This document shows, one piece after another, positions 43,940 to 55,277 of a DNA stretch of 64,000 bases. Position numbers and translations under genes: made by a program. Below the pieces are notes generated by a model, which worked only from the letters and a program-made list of their open reading frames with translations, ran no database searches and had not been told where the DNA came from. Positions within the stretch are counted from its first letter, which is position 1, and the number at the start of each line of letters is the position of its first letter. Where the stretch lies: contig QKWM01000004.1 in NCBI GenBank assembly GCA_003248315.1, positions 496,001-560,000 of the forward strand. Direction: 5' to 3'. The DNA comes from Streptomyces sp. SW4. Its GTDB lineage: Bacteria; Actinomycetota; Actinomycetes; Streptomycetales; Streptomycetaceae.

Positions 43940-45621
43940 TCAGACCTCCACGACCACAGGCAGGATCATCGGCCTGCGGCGGTAGGTGTCCGAGACCCAC
44001 TTGCCCAGGGTCCGGCGCACCAGCTGCTGGAGCTGGTGGGGTTCGACGACGCCGTCCTGCGCCGAGCGCTCCAGCGCCTCCGTGATCCTGGGATCACGTC
44101 GCCGAACGCCGAGTCGTCGATGCCCGAGCCGCGGGCCTGGATGTGCGGGCCGCCGGTGATCTTCCCTGTGGAGGCGTCGATGACCACGAAGACCGAGATG
44201 ATGCCCTCGTCGCCGAGGATCTTCCGGTCCTTGAGGGCCGGCTCGCCCACGTCACCGACCGAGAGGCCGTCGACGTAGACGTATCCGGCCTGGACCTTGC
44301 CGGAGATCTTCGCCTTGCCCTGGACCAGGTCGACGGCGACGCCGTCCTCGGCGATGACGATGCGGTCGTGGGGGACGCCGGTCATGGCGCCCAGTTCGGC
44401 GTTGGCGCGCAGGTGGCGCCATTCGCCGTGGACCGGCATCAGGTTCTTCGGGCGGCAGATGTTGTAGAAGTACAGCAGCTCGCCGGCCGAGGCGTGGCCC
44501 GAGACGTGGACCTTGGCGTTGCCCTTGTGGACGACGTTCGCGCCCCAGCGGGTCAGGCCGTTGATCACGCGGTAGACCGCGTTCTCGTTGCCGGGGATCA
44601 GCGACGACGCCAGGATCACCGTGTCGCCCTCGACGATGCGGATCTGGTGGTCCCGGTTGGCCATGCGGGACAGGGCCGCCATCGGCTCGCCCTGGGAGCC
44701 CGTACAGACCAGGACCACCTCGTTGTCGGGGAGGTCGTCCAGCGTCTTGACGTCGACCACGAGGCCCGGCGGCACCTTCAGATAGCCGAGGTCCCGCGCG
44801 ATGCCCATGTTGCGGACCATCGAGCGGCCGACGAAGGCGACCCTGCGGCCGTACTCGTACGCCGCGTCCAGGATCTGCTGGATGCGGTGGACGTGGCTGG
44901 CGAAGCTGGCCACGATGATCCGCTTGCGGGCGCCGGCGAAGACCTGCCGGAGCACGTTGGAGATGTCGCGCTCGTGCGGGGTGAAGCCGGGGACCTCCGC
45001 GTTCGTGGAGTCCGACAGCAGGAGGTCGATGCCCTCCTCGCTGAGCCGGGCGAACGCGTGCAGGTCCGTGAGGCGGCTGTCCAGCGGGAGCTGGTCCATC
45101 TTGAAGTCGCCGGTGTGGACCACCATCCCCGCGGGCGTGCGGATCGCCACGGCCAGCGCGTCCGGGATCGAGTGGTTGACGGCGATGAACTCGCAGTCGA
45201 ACGGACCGACGCGCTCGCGCTGCCCCTCCGCCACCTCGAGGGTGTACGGGCGGATGCGGTGCTCCTGGAGCTTGGCCTCGATCAGGGCCAGGGTCAGCTT
45301 GGAGCCGATCAGCGGGATGTCCGGCTTCTCGCGGAGCAGGAAGGGAACACCGCCGATGTGGTCCTCGTGACCGTGGGTGAGGATGATCCCCTCGATGTCG
45401 TCGAGGCGGTCCCGGATGGACGAGAAGTCCGGCAGGATCAGGTCGATTCCGGGCTGCTCCTCCTCGGGAAGAGCACTCCGCAGTCGACGATCAGCAGGCG
45501 GCCGCCGTACTCGAAGACCGTCATGTTGCGGCCGATCTCGCCGAGGCCGCCGAGTGGGGTGACCCGCAGGCCGCCTTCGGGAGCGGCGGGGCGGGCCCAG
45601 TTCGGGATGCGGATGACTCAA
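43940..45621 (-). CDS. rnj: Ribonuclease J
   Basis: A metallo-beta-lactamase endo/5'-exonuclease central to RNA decay and rRNA maturation; about 561 residues after correction. The start is TTG 45621 after GGAGAG, opening SHPHPELG. Two one-base losses in the CCCGCCCCGCCGCTCCC tract (about 45580-45600), one at about 45473 and one at about 44090 break it. Motifs: LTHGHEDHIGG (zinc site), HTGDFK, SDSTNAEVPG, the beta-CASP domain, GHASAGELLYF and MPVHGEWRHL. The true end is a WVSDTYRRRPMILPVVVEV-type tail reaching TGA at 43940. It lies downstream of dapA on the same strand. Confidence 0.93.
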
Positions 45622-45782
45622 AAGACTCTCCTCAACCACGCGCGCCACGTACCGGTGTGGCACGTGGCGCGCGTGACGTTCGTGCAGAAGCAATTGTCGT
45701 GTGGGGTGCAGGCACCGGTGGCCTGCCTATTCAGTTGTGAAGCGTGGGCGCGCGGCGGGCCGCGCTCGTGCGAAGTCTGATG

Positions 45783-46683
<901 letters not shown>

Positions 46684-46752
46684 TTACACGCTACTCGTTG
46701 CTCGGTCCGGGGTCTGCCCTCGGGGAGGCGGCTCGGGGTGACGCAGGCGGAG

Positions 46753-46790
46753 CCCGGCACTGCCTGCTCGGGGGTTCAAGCAGTGCCGGG
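46753..46790 (-). terminator. Terminator between thyX and dapA
   Basis: The 11-bp stem CCCGGCACTGC / GCAGTGCCGGG encloses a 16-base loop, downstream of the thyX stop on the minus strand. Confidence 0.75.
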
Positions 46791-46938
46791 CCCGTGTGAT
46801 CAGGCTAGATGAACTTCTCAAAACGCCGCAATACGGACACTTCGCGAGGCTGATGCGCACATCTGTGCCCCGAGGGCAGGGCGCGATCGTCCGTGATCGA
46901 CGGTGCCCGACGGAGCGACCGGCCCGCGCGGCCGCGCG

Positions 46939-47679
46939 CTACGGGGCGACCCGCCCGTTCGCGTTGAACGCCGCGTAGGTCAGCGGCATCAGCCGGGCCC
47001 ACTCGGCCTCCATCTTCTCGCCCACCATCTCGATCTCCCGCTGCGGGAAGGACGGGACCTTCGCCAGCTCGTGCTGGGTGCGCAGGCCGAGGAAGTGCAT
47101 CAGCGACCGGGCGTTGCAGGTGGCGTACATCGACGAGTAGAGGCCGACGGGGAGGACCGAGCGGGCGACCTCGCGGGCGACGCCGGCGGCGAGCATCTCA
47201 CGGTAGGTGTCGTACGCCTGCCGGTAGGAGTCCTCCATCGCGCGGCCGACCAGCTCCTGCTGGGCCTGGGTCCCCTCGACGAAGCGGTACTTGCCCGGGC
47301 GGCCCTCCTGGACGAGCTTGCGGGAGGCGTCGGGGACGTAGAAGACGGGCTGGAGCTCGCGGTAGCGGCCGCTCTCCTCGTTGTACGACCAGCCCACCCG
47401 GTGCCGCATGAACTCGCGGAAGACGAAGATCGGTGCGCTGACGAAGAAGGTCATCGAGTTGTGCTCGAAGGGGCTGCCGTGCCGGTCCCGCATCAGGTAG
47501 TTGATCAGGCCCTTGGACCGCTCCGGGTCCTTGTTCAGCTCGTCGAGGGACTGCTCGCCGATCGTGGAGACACGGGCGGCGAACAGCACGTCGGCGTCGG
47601 ACGCGGTGTGCTTCACCAGCTCGACGGTGACGTCGCTGCGCAGTTCGATCTTGAAGTCTGCTTCGGGCGTATCGGACAC
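46939..47679 (-). CDS. thyX: Flavin-dependent thymidylate synthase ThyX
   Basis: Makes dTMP from dUMP using FAD and methylene-tetrahydrofolate. 246 residues, intact, GTG 47679 (SDTPEADFKIELRSDVTVEL). The ThyX signature RHR-x5-NE-x2-RY appears as FMRHRVGWSYNEESGRY. The dUMP-binding segment CNARSLMHFLGLRTQ is present. No thyA is visible here. It probably has its own promoter in the 226-base gap shared with the divergent small membrane protein gene. Confidence 0.96.
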   Translation of the reverse strand: MSDTPEADFKIELRSDVTVELVKHTASDADVLFAARVSTIGEQSLDELNKDPERSKGLINYLMRDRHGSPFEHNSMTFFVSAPIFVFREFMRHRVGWSYNEESGRYRELQPVFYVPDASRKLVQEGRPGKYRFVEGTQAQQELVGRAMEDSYRQAYDTYREMLAAGVAREVARSVLPVGLYSSMYATCNARSLMHFLGLRTQHELAKVPSFPQREIEMVGEKMEAEWARLMPLTYAAFNANGRVAP

Positions 47680-47905
47680 GTGTGGTGGGCCTTCCCATCT
47701 CGTCGCTTGCGCACGCCACTCTACGGCCCGCCGGACCCCCTTCGGCCGTGCGCCGGGGGCCTCGCACCGCACGCCAAACGGGGCGATCGGGTCCGGGGAG
47801 CAATGAAGTCGGTGAAACAGGGCACCTTCGGCAGTGTTCGTTCGTCTGTACCGATGACGCATCACCCACTCGGTCCCCGAAAGTCCCGAAAGGAGACGCA
47901 CCTCG

Positions 47906-48145
47906 ATGTATCGCCGGCGTGAACCCGTCCCGTTCGCCTTCGTCGCCGAGGCCGACAGGTTCCGCAGCAACGTCACTCCGCCGCCGCGGGAACGGGCGTC
48001 GTTCGGCCAGATAGCCGGGCGCTGGCTCCTGGGCCTCACCATCGTCGCCGGCCTCGCGGGCTCCCTGGTCATCGGGATCCCCGCGCTCTCGGTCGACCAG
48101 CCCGCACCGCAGACACAGCAGTCACAGGCGTCCGACCGGCGCTGA
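47906..48145 (+). CDS. Small single-span membrane protein
   Basis: 79 residues from ATG 47906 with GGAG about 14 bases upstream. The N-terminus is charged (MYRRREPVPFAFVAEADRFRSN). One membrane span follows (WLLGLTIVAGLAGSLVIGIPAL), and the C-terminal tail is short and Gln-rich. I do not recognise a family function. It is divergent from thyX and followed in tandem by a two-span protein, so both could belong to one envelope-related unit. Confidence 0.75.
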   Translation: MYRRREPVPFAFVAEADRFRSNVTPPPRERASFGQIAGRWLLGLTIVAGLAGSLVIGIPALSVDQPAPQTQQSQASDRR

Positions 48146-48267
48146 GCCCCGGCGCGGCCGGCCGGCGCCGGGGCTGACTCCATCCGGGCCCCCGAGGGTG
48201 GTGACCGGGGACACAGGTGGATAACCTCACCGGGCACAGCCACGCCCGGACAGAGTGAGGACCCGCC

Positions 48268-48820
48268 GTGCCCCTGCCCTTCCTGACGGCCGACCGCGCG
48301 TTCGACGCGGCCGACGACGTCGCGCTCCCCACGACGACCAGGACCGCTGGCGCAGGCCCTACCGTCCCGGTCCGTGGCGCGTGGGGACCGCCGCGGTGAT
48401 GCTGCTGCTCGCGTCGTACGTGCTGTTCGCGGCGGTCATCATCGCGGCGACGGGCACGCTGTCCGCCGCCGCGGTCGTCTTCGCCATCGCCGCCGTCGTG
48501 ATCGCCTGCGCCCTGCGGCTGCTGCGCATGGGGTGTGGGTGAGCGCGCAGGGCCTGCGCCAGGTGGCGTTCTTCACCACGCGCACGGTGGCGTGGGGTCA
48601 GGTCGGCCAGGTGCGGACGGTGCAGCAGCCGGTGCGCTGGCTGGGGCTGCCGCGGACGGTGCAGGGGCAGGCGCTGATCCTGGTCCGGCGGGCCGAGGGC
48701 GCCGACGCGGCACCGCCGCTGCTGACCACGCACAACGCGGACTTCCTGGCCCGGGAGGAGGCCTTCGACCGGGCGGCCGACTCGGTGGAGGCGTGGGCCG
48801 CGGAGTACCGGAGCGCCTGA
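48268..48820 (+). CDS. PH-domain-like two-span membrane protein
   Basis: About 184 residues after correction. GTG 48268 opens PLPFLTADRAFDAADDVAL. A deletion at about 48332 is followed by DDQDRWRRPYRPGPWRVG. Two adjacent spans (AAVMLLLASYVLFAAVIIAATG and AAVVFAIAAVVIACALRLL) lead to a bacterial PH-like beta domain (VWVSAQGLRQVAFFTTRTVAWGQVGQVR), with a second deletion at about 48531. It ends WAAEYRSA-TGA. The layout is common in actinobacterial membrane proteins of unknown function. Confidence 0.78.
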
Positions 48821-48838
48821 GCGCCAGAGCGCCCACGC

Positions 48839-48886
48839 AGGACGCCGGTGGCCCGGCCGCGGATGCGGTCGGGCCACCGGCGTCCT
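48839..48886. terminator. Bidirectional terminator
   Basis: A 17-bp perfect stem AGGACGCCGGTGGCCCG / CGGGCCACCGGCGTCCT lies between two convergent genes ending at 48820 (plus) and 48904 (minus). Confidence 0.88.
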
Positions 48887-48903
48887 CTGTACGGGCTGCC
48901 CGG

Positions 48904-49485
48904 TCAGGCGGCCTCGGCGGGACGGCCGTCGCCGCCCGGACCGCCGTCGCCGCCACCGGTGCCACCGGTGCTCTTGGCGCCACCGGTGCTCTTGTCGCCG
49001 CCCGTGCCACCGGTGCCGCCCGTGCTACTGGTGCCGCCCGTGCGACCGGTGCCGGCGTGCAGGGCGATCGCCCGCTGCATGGCCTTGCGGGCGCGCGGCG
49101 TGTCACGGGCGTCGTGGTACGCGACGGCGAGGCGGAACCAGGTGCGCCAGTCGTCCGGCGCGGCTTCCGTCTCGGCCTTGCGCCGGGCGAAGACCTCGTC
49201 GGCGGAGTCCCGGTCGACACGCCCGCTCGGGGTGCGCTTCAGCTCGTCGACGGGCAGCCCGCCCTCGGCGTCCAGCTCGGCGGCGAGCCGGTTGGCCCTG
49301 CGGACGAACTGGGTGTTCTTCCACAGGAACCACAGGCCGATCACCGGCAGGACCAGCACCGCCAGCCCGAAGGTGACGGTCAGCGGGGTGCCGGTCTCGA
49401 TGAGCAGCACGCCGCGGCTGCCGACCAGGACGAAGTAGACGACCAGGACGGCGGCCGTGACGGCGTAGGAGATCTTCGCGCGCAT
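48904..49485 (-). CDS. Membrane protein with TPR-like segment and Gly/Thr repeat tail
   Basis: 193 residues, ATG 49485. Two hydrophobic spans (YAVTAAVLVVYFVLVG and VTFGLAVLVLPVIGLWFLW) come first, then a helical region resembling one TPR (DDWRTWFRLAVAYHDARDTPRARKAMQRAIALH). A tail of GGTGGT-type codon repeats (STGGTGGTGGDKSTGGAKSTGG) closes the protein. The tail comes from a trinucleotide-like DNA repeat and may vary between strains. Function unknown. It lies 59 bases downstream of dapB and is probably co-transcribed. Confidence 0.82.
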   Translation of the reverse strand: MRAKISYAVTAAVLVVYFVLVGSRGVLLIETGTPLTVTFGLAVLVLPVIGLWFLWKNTQFVRRANRLAAELDAEGGLPVDELKRTPSGRVDRDSADEVFARRKAETEAAPDDWRTWFRLAVAYHDARDTPRARKAMQRAIALHAGTGRTGGTSSTGGTGGTGGDKSTGGAKSTGGTGGGDGGPGGDGRPAEAA

Positions 49486-49544
49486 GTTCTTCCGGGCCTC
49501 TTCTTCCGGGCTTCGCCGGACCTCGTGCCTTCCCGGTCCCCGGG

Positions 49545-50308
<764 letters not shown>

Positions 50309-50333
50309 TTACCGGGGTCAGTTACCGGGTGGG

Positions 50334-51713
50334 TCAGGCGACGGCGTCCTGCAGCCGGGCGGCCTGCTTGTCCTTGAGCGGGCCGATCACCGACAGCGAG
50401 GGCCGCCGGCCCAGGATGTCGCGGGCGACCGCGCGGACGTCGTCGGGGGTGACCGAGGCTATCCGGGCCAGCATGTCGTCGACCGACATCTGCTCGCCCC
50501 AGCACAGCTCGCTCTTGCCGATGCGGTTCATCAGCGCGCCGGTGTCCTCCAGGCCGAGGACCGTGGAGCCGCGGAGCTGGCCGATGGCGCGGGCGATCTC
50601 GTCGTCGGACAGGCCGTGCTCGGCGACGCGGTCGAGTTCGTCGCGGCAGATCTTCAGCACGTCGTGCACCTGGGAGGGCCGGCAGCCGGCGTAGACGCCG
50701 AACAGGCCGCAGTCGGCGAAGCCGGAGGTGTACGAGTACACGCTGTAGGCCAGGCCGCGCTTCTCGCGGACCTCCTGGAACAGGCGGGAGGACATCCCGC
50801 CGCCGAGGGCGGTGTTGAGGACGCCCATGGCCCAGCGCCGGTCGTCGGTGCGGGCGAGGCCCGGCATGCCGAGGACGACGTGCGCCTGCTCCGTCTTGCG
50901 GCCGAGCAGCTCGACGCGTCCGGCGGTGCGCAGGGTCCGCCGGCCGCCGCGCGGGGCGACGGGCCGCGCGGCCGGGTCACCGAGGGCGCCGGCCTTCTCG
51001 AAGGCGGCGCGGACCTGGCGTACGACCTTGTTGTGGTCGACGTTGCCGGCGCAGGCGACCACGAGGTGGGTGGGGTCGTAGTGCTTCCTGTAGAAGCGGC
51101 GGATGCGGTCGGCGGTGAGGGCGTTGACCGTGTCGACGGTGCCGAGGACCGGGCGGCCGAGGGGGTTGTCGCCGAACATCGTGTGCGCGAACAGGTCGTG
51201 CACGCAGTCGCCCGGGTCGTCCTCGGTCATGGCGATCTCCTCGAGGATCGCGCCGCGCTCGACGTCGACGTCCTCCTCGAGGATCAGGGAGCCGGTCAGC
51301 ATGTCGCAGACGACGTCGATGGCGAGCGGCAGGTCGGTGTCGAGCACGCGCGCGTAGTAGCACGTGTACTCCTTCGCCGTGAACGCGTTCATCTCCCCGC
51401 CGACGGCGTCGATCGCGGAGGAGATGTCCAGCGCGCTGCGCCTGGCGGTGCCCTTGAAGAGCAGGTGCTCCAGGTAGTGCGTGGCGCCGTTCAGGGCCGG
51501 GGTCTCGTCGCGGGAGCCGACGTGCGCCCAGATGCCGAAGGTCGCGGAGCGGACCGAGGGCAGGGTCTCGGTGACGACGCGCAGGCCCCCGGGGAGGGTG
51601 GTCTTGCGGACGGTGCCGATGCCGCCCGTGCCCTTGATGAGGGTTTGGGTACGGGCGACGGCCCGCGCCTCCGAGGAGGTGCGGGCCGTCGCCTTGGAGC
51701 TACGGGACGTCAC
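50334..51713 (-). CDS. M16 family zinc metallopeptidase
   Basis: A 459-residue intact insulinase-type peptidase related to mitochondrial processing peptidase. GTG 51713 overlaps the pnp stop (GTGA). The inverted zinc motif HxxEH is [10 protein letters not shown], with the distal Glu in [17 protein letters not shown]. The C-terminal half carries [22 protein letters not shown]. The pnp - M16 peptidase - dapB order is standard in Streptomyces. The substrate is unknown. Confidence 0.94.
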   Translation of the reverse strand: MTSRSSKATARTSSEARAVARTQTLIKGTGGIGTVRKTTLPGGLRVVTETLPSVRSATFGIWAHVGSRDETPALNGATHYLEHLLFKGTARRSALDISSAIDAVGGEMNAFTAKEYTCYYARVLDTDLPLAIDVVCDMLTGSLILEEDVDVERGAILEEIAMTEDDPGDCVHDLFAHTMFGDNPLGRPVLGTVDTVNALTADRIRRFYRKHYDPTHLVVACAGNVDHNKVVRQVRAAFEKAGALGDPAARPVAPRGGRRTLRTAGRVELLGRKTEQAHVVLGMPGLARTDDRRWAMGVLNTALGGGMSSRLFQEVREKRGLAYSVYSYTSGFADCGLFGVYAGCRPSQVHDVLKICRDELDRVAEHGLSDDEIARAIGQLRGSTVLGLEDTGALMNRIGKSELCWGEQMSVDDMLARIASVTPDDVRAVARDILGRRPSLSVIGPLKDKQAARLQDAVA

Positions 51714-53928
51714 TGGTCGGCGTCGTCCTTCTGGTCGTCGGAGTTCTCCTCGCCCTCCATCACGGGGACGAGGGAGAGCTTGCCGCGGGAGTCGATCTCG
51801 GCGATCTCGACCTGGACCTTCTGGCCCACGCCGAGGACGTCCTCGACGTTCTCCACGCGCTTGCCGCCGGCGAGCTTGCGGATCTGCGAGATGTGCAGCA
51901 GACCGTCCTTGCCGGGCAGCAGGGAGACGAACGCACCGAAGGTGGTCGTCTTGACGACCGTACCGAGGTAGCGCTCGCCGACCTCCGGCATCGTCGGGTT
52001 GGCGATGCCGTTGATCGTGGTGCGGGCGGCCTCGGCGGAGGGGCCGTCGGCGGCACCGATGTAGATGGTGCCGTCGTCCTCGATCGTGATCTCGGCGCCG
52101 GTGTCCTCCTGGATCTGGTTGATCATCTTGCCCTTGGGGCCGATGACCTCACCGATCTTGTCGACCGGGATCTTGACGGTGATGATCCGCGGGGCGTGCG
52201 GGGACATCTCGTCGGGCCGGTCGATGGCCTCCATCATCACGTCGAGGATGTGGAGGCGGGCGTCGCGGGCCTGCTTGAGGGCCGCGGCCAGGACGGAGGC
52301 CGGGATGCCGTCCAGCTTGGTGTCGAGCTGGAGGGCGGTGACGAACTCCTTGGTGCCGGCGACCTTGAAGTCCATGTCGCCGAAGGCGTCCTCCGCACCG
52401 AGGATGTCGGTGAGGGTGACGTAGTGCGTCTCGCCCTCGATCTCCTGGGAGATCAGGCCCATGGCGATACCGGCGACGGGGGCCTTGAGCGGCACACCGG
52501 CGTTCAGCAGCGACATGGTGGAGGCGCAGACCGAGCCCATGGACGTCGAGCCGTTGGAGCCGAGGGCCTCGGACACCTGGCGGATCGCGTACGGGAACTC
52601 CTCGCGCGACGGCAGCACCGGCACGAGGGCGCGCTCGGCGAGGGCGCCGTGGCCGATCTCGCGGCGCTTCGGGGAGCCGACGCGGCCGGTCTCACCGGTG
52701 GAGTACGGCGGGAAGTTGTAGTTGTGCATGTAGCGCTTGCGCGTCACCGGCGACAGGGTGTCGAGCTGCTGCTCCATGCGGAGCATGTTCAGCGTGGTGA
52801 CGCCCAGGATCTGGGTCTCGCCGCGCTCGAACAGGGCCGAGCCGTGCACCCGCGGGATCGCCTCGACCTCGGCGGCCAGGGTGCGGATGTCGGTGACACC
52901 GCGGCCGTCGATGCGCTTCTTCTCCTTGATCACGCGCTCGCGGACCAGCTGCTTGGTCAGCGCGCGGTACGCGGCGGAGATCTCCTTCTCGCGGCCCTCG
53001 AACTCCGGCAGGAGCTTCTCGGCGGCGAGCGCCTTGACGCGGTCCAGCTCGGCCTCGCGCTCCTGCTTGCCGGCGATGGTGAGCGCCTGGGCCAGCTCGG
53101 GCTTGACGGCGGCGGTGAGCGCCTCGAGCACGTCGTCCTGGTAGTCCAGGAAGATCGGGAACTCGCCGGTCGGCTTGGCGGCCTTGGCGGCGAGGTCCGA
53201 CTGGGCCTTGCAGAGCACCTTGATGAAGGGCTTCGCGGCCTCCAGACCGGCGGCGACGATCTCCTCGGTGGGCGCCTCGGCGCCGCCCTCGACCAGCTTG
53301 ACGGTCTGCTCGGTGGCCTCGGCCTCGACCATCATGATCGCGACGTCGCCGTCCTCCAGGACGCGGCCCGCGACGACCATGTCGAAGACGGCGTCCTCGA
53401 GCTCGGTGTGCGTCGGGAAGGCCACCCACTGGCCGCGGATCAGCGCGACGCGGACGCCGCCGATCGGGCCGGAGAAGGGCAGGCCGGCCAGCTGCGTGGA
53501 CGCGGACGCGGCGTTGATCGCCACGACGTCGTACAGGTGGTCGGGGTTGAGCGCCATGACCGTGCAGACGACCTGGATCTCGTTGCGCAGGCCCTTCTTG
53601 AAGGACGGGCGCAGCGGGCGGTCGATGAGGCGGCAGGTGAGGATCGCGTCCTCGGAGGGCCGACCCTCACGGCGGAAGAAGCTGCCGGGATCTTGCCGGC
53701 GGCGTACATCCGCTCCTCGACGTCGACCGTCAGCGGGAAGAAGTCGAGCTGGTCCTTGGGCTGCTTCGAGGCGGTGGTGGCCGACAGCACCATGGTGTCG
53801 TCGTCCAGGTACGCCACGGCGGAGCCGGCGGCCTGCTTGGCCAGGCGGCCGGTCTCGAAGCGGATGGTGCGGGTGCCGAAGGCGCCGTTGTCGATGACGG
53901 CCTCGGCGTAGTGGGTCTCGTTCTCCAC
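51710..53928 (-). CDS. pnp: Polynucleotide phosphorylase (PNPase/GPSI)
   Basis: A 3'-5' phosphorolytic exoribonuclease and RNA polymerase; in Streptomyces also studied as guanosine pentaphosphate synthetase I. About 739 residues. GTG 53928 opens [17 protein letters not shown]. Two RNase PH domains flank an alpha-helical domain ([42 protein letters not shown]). Then come a KH domain ([17 protein letters not shown] in the corrected view) and an S1 domain ([26 protein letters not shown]). One G is missing at about 53687 (CCGGCAGC), after which [10 protein letters not shown] resumes. It is transcribed downstream of rpsO. Confidence 0.96.
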
Positions 53929-54264
53929 TAGCGTTCTTCTCCTCGTCTTCGTCCCTCCTCGCCCGTGTGGCGGGGGACGGTGGCGGAGAAGCGCTCCGTC
54001 CGGTGCGGGCCGGTCTTCGATCGAAGCACCCGGGGCTCTTGCCCCGGGGGCCACTACCGAGGACCGGCGGCGGCGAGGTGCGCTCCTCCTCGTTTCGTTC
54101 GGTTGTGTCGTACGCGCGTGCCTGCTCGGCGTGCGTTCGTACGACGTACGTGGTGCGTCGCGCCTTGTACGTTGTGCTACCACACTACAAAGCCGCGGTG
54201 ACACCGCGCACGTACAGCAAAGGGAGCGGCCCCGAACGATGGGAACCGCTCCCTTCACGGCGTC
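53929..54264 (-). promoter_or_regulatory. rpsO-pnp intergenic leader
   Basis: 336 bases with no gene but several stems: GCGGTG-A-CACCGC (54195-54207) and CCCGGGGC-TCTT-GCCCCGGG (54029-54048), in addition to the hairpin at 54220-54255. In Streptomyces this interval is known to hold pnp promoters and structured RNA cut by RNase III, giving feedback control of pnp. The stems seen here fit that scheme. Confidence 0.75.
54220..54255 (-). terminator. Hairpin just after rpsO
   Basis: A 10-bp stem AAGGGAGCGG / CCGCTCCCTT, followed by TTTGC on the minus strand, starts ten bases beyond the rpsO stop. It probably acts as a partial terminator or processing site before pnp. Confidence 0.8.
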
Positions 54265-54551
54265 TTACTTGGCGCCCGCCGCACCGCGGCGGATGCCGAG
54301 GCGGTCGACCAGCGTACGGAAGCGCTGGATGTCCTTCTTGGCCAGGTACTGCAGCAGGCGGCGACGCTGACCGACCAGGATCAGCAGACCACGGCGGGAG
54401 TGGTGGTCGTGCTTGTGGGTCTTGAGGTGCTCGGTCAGGTCGGAGATCCGGCGGGACAGCAGGGCGACCTGGACCTCGGGGAGCCGGTGTCACCCTCCTT
54501 GGTACCGAACTCGGAGATGATCTGCTTCTTCGTAGCGGCGTCGAGCGACAC
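54265..54551 (-). CDS. rpsO: 30S ribosomal protein S15
   Basis: A primary 16S-binding ribosomal protein, 95 residues after correction. GTG 54551 with GAGGAG five bases upstream opens [24 protein letters not shown]. One C is missing at about 54482, after which [32 protein letters not shown] runs on. The end [18 protein letters not shown] is at 54265. Because of the break it has no full open frame in the raw sequence and is easily missed. Confidence 0.95.
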
Positions 54552-54830
54552 GCGTACTCCTCAATAGTCTGTGAGTGGCCACCGAGTGCCCCGGTCTTCT
54601 TCTCGGGGATCTTCCGTGACTCGGAAGGCGGGATCCGCTGAGCGCGGCCTCCAGGCGCCTGAGGCGGCTCCGGGGTGCGTACACAAACGGCCTTCACACA
54701 GAGTACCAGCTGACGGCGGCCTCCCCGCTCGGGCCCCGGAAAGCGGGGGCGGCGGGCGGCCGGGCCACTAGGGTGAGCGGATCACGGACAGTGCCGGGTG
54801 CGGCACAGGCGGGAAGGGGTCGCAGGGGCG

Positions 54831-55100
54831 ATGGCGGAAGCGAACGAGGACGTCAGGGCCCGCAAGGAGCGGGAGCGGGACGAGCTGTACGCGCTCGACA
54901 TCTCCGGCGTCGAGTGGCACTGCGCGCCGGGTACCGAGGAGCACGAGGAGCGGGTCGAGATCGCGTACCTGCCCGGCGGGGCGGTCGCCATGCGCTCGTC
55001 CCTCGACCCGGACACCGTGCTGCGGTACACGGAGGCGGAGTGGCGGGCGTTCGTGCTGGGCGCCCGGACGGGGAGTTCGATCTGGAGCCGGCGGGGGTGA
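54831..55100 (+). CDS. Small conserved hypothetical protein (DUF397-like tail)
   Basis: About 90 residues from ATG 54831: a charged N-terminal helix (NEDVRARKERERDELYALD), then WHCAPGTEEHEERVEIAYLPGGAVAMRSS and YTEAEWRAFVLGAR. The phrasing VEIAYLPGGAVAMRSS...EWRAFVLGA resembles DUF397 proteins, which often accompany XRE regulators in Streptomyces. A one-base loss near 55068 is likely, since GEFDLEPAG follows in the next frame; the true stop is uncertain. It is divergent from rpsO. Confidence 0.8.
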   Translation: MAEANEDVRARKERERDELYALDISGVEWHCAPGTEEHEERVEIAYLPGGAVAMRSSLDPDTVLRYTEAEWRAFVLGARTGSSIWSRRG

Positions 55101-55277
55101 GGGGGCGGGACCGGCGGGTGACGCCGGGCGGAGCGCCTCGACGGCCCACAGCGGGTTCACCGCGGCCCGTCGGGGCGCTCCGGCGCGGCGGGGCGTTCCG
55201 GCGCGGCGGGGCGTTCCGGCACGGCGCGGTGCTCCGTCCCGTCGGGACGCTTCGGAACGGCGGGGCGCTTCGTCCCG

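Noticed and set aside
51893..53911. 672-residue plus-strand frame
   Set aside because: Antisense shadow of pnp.
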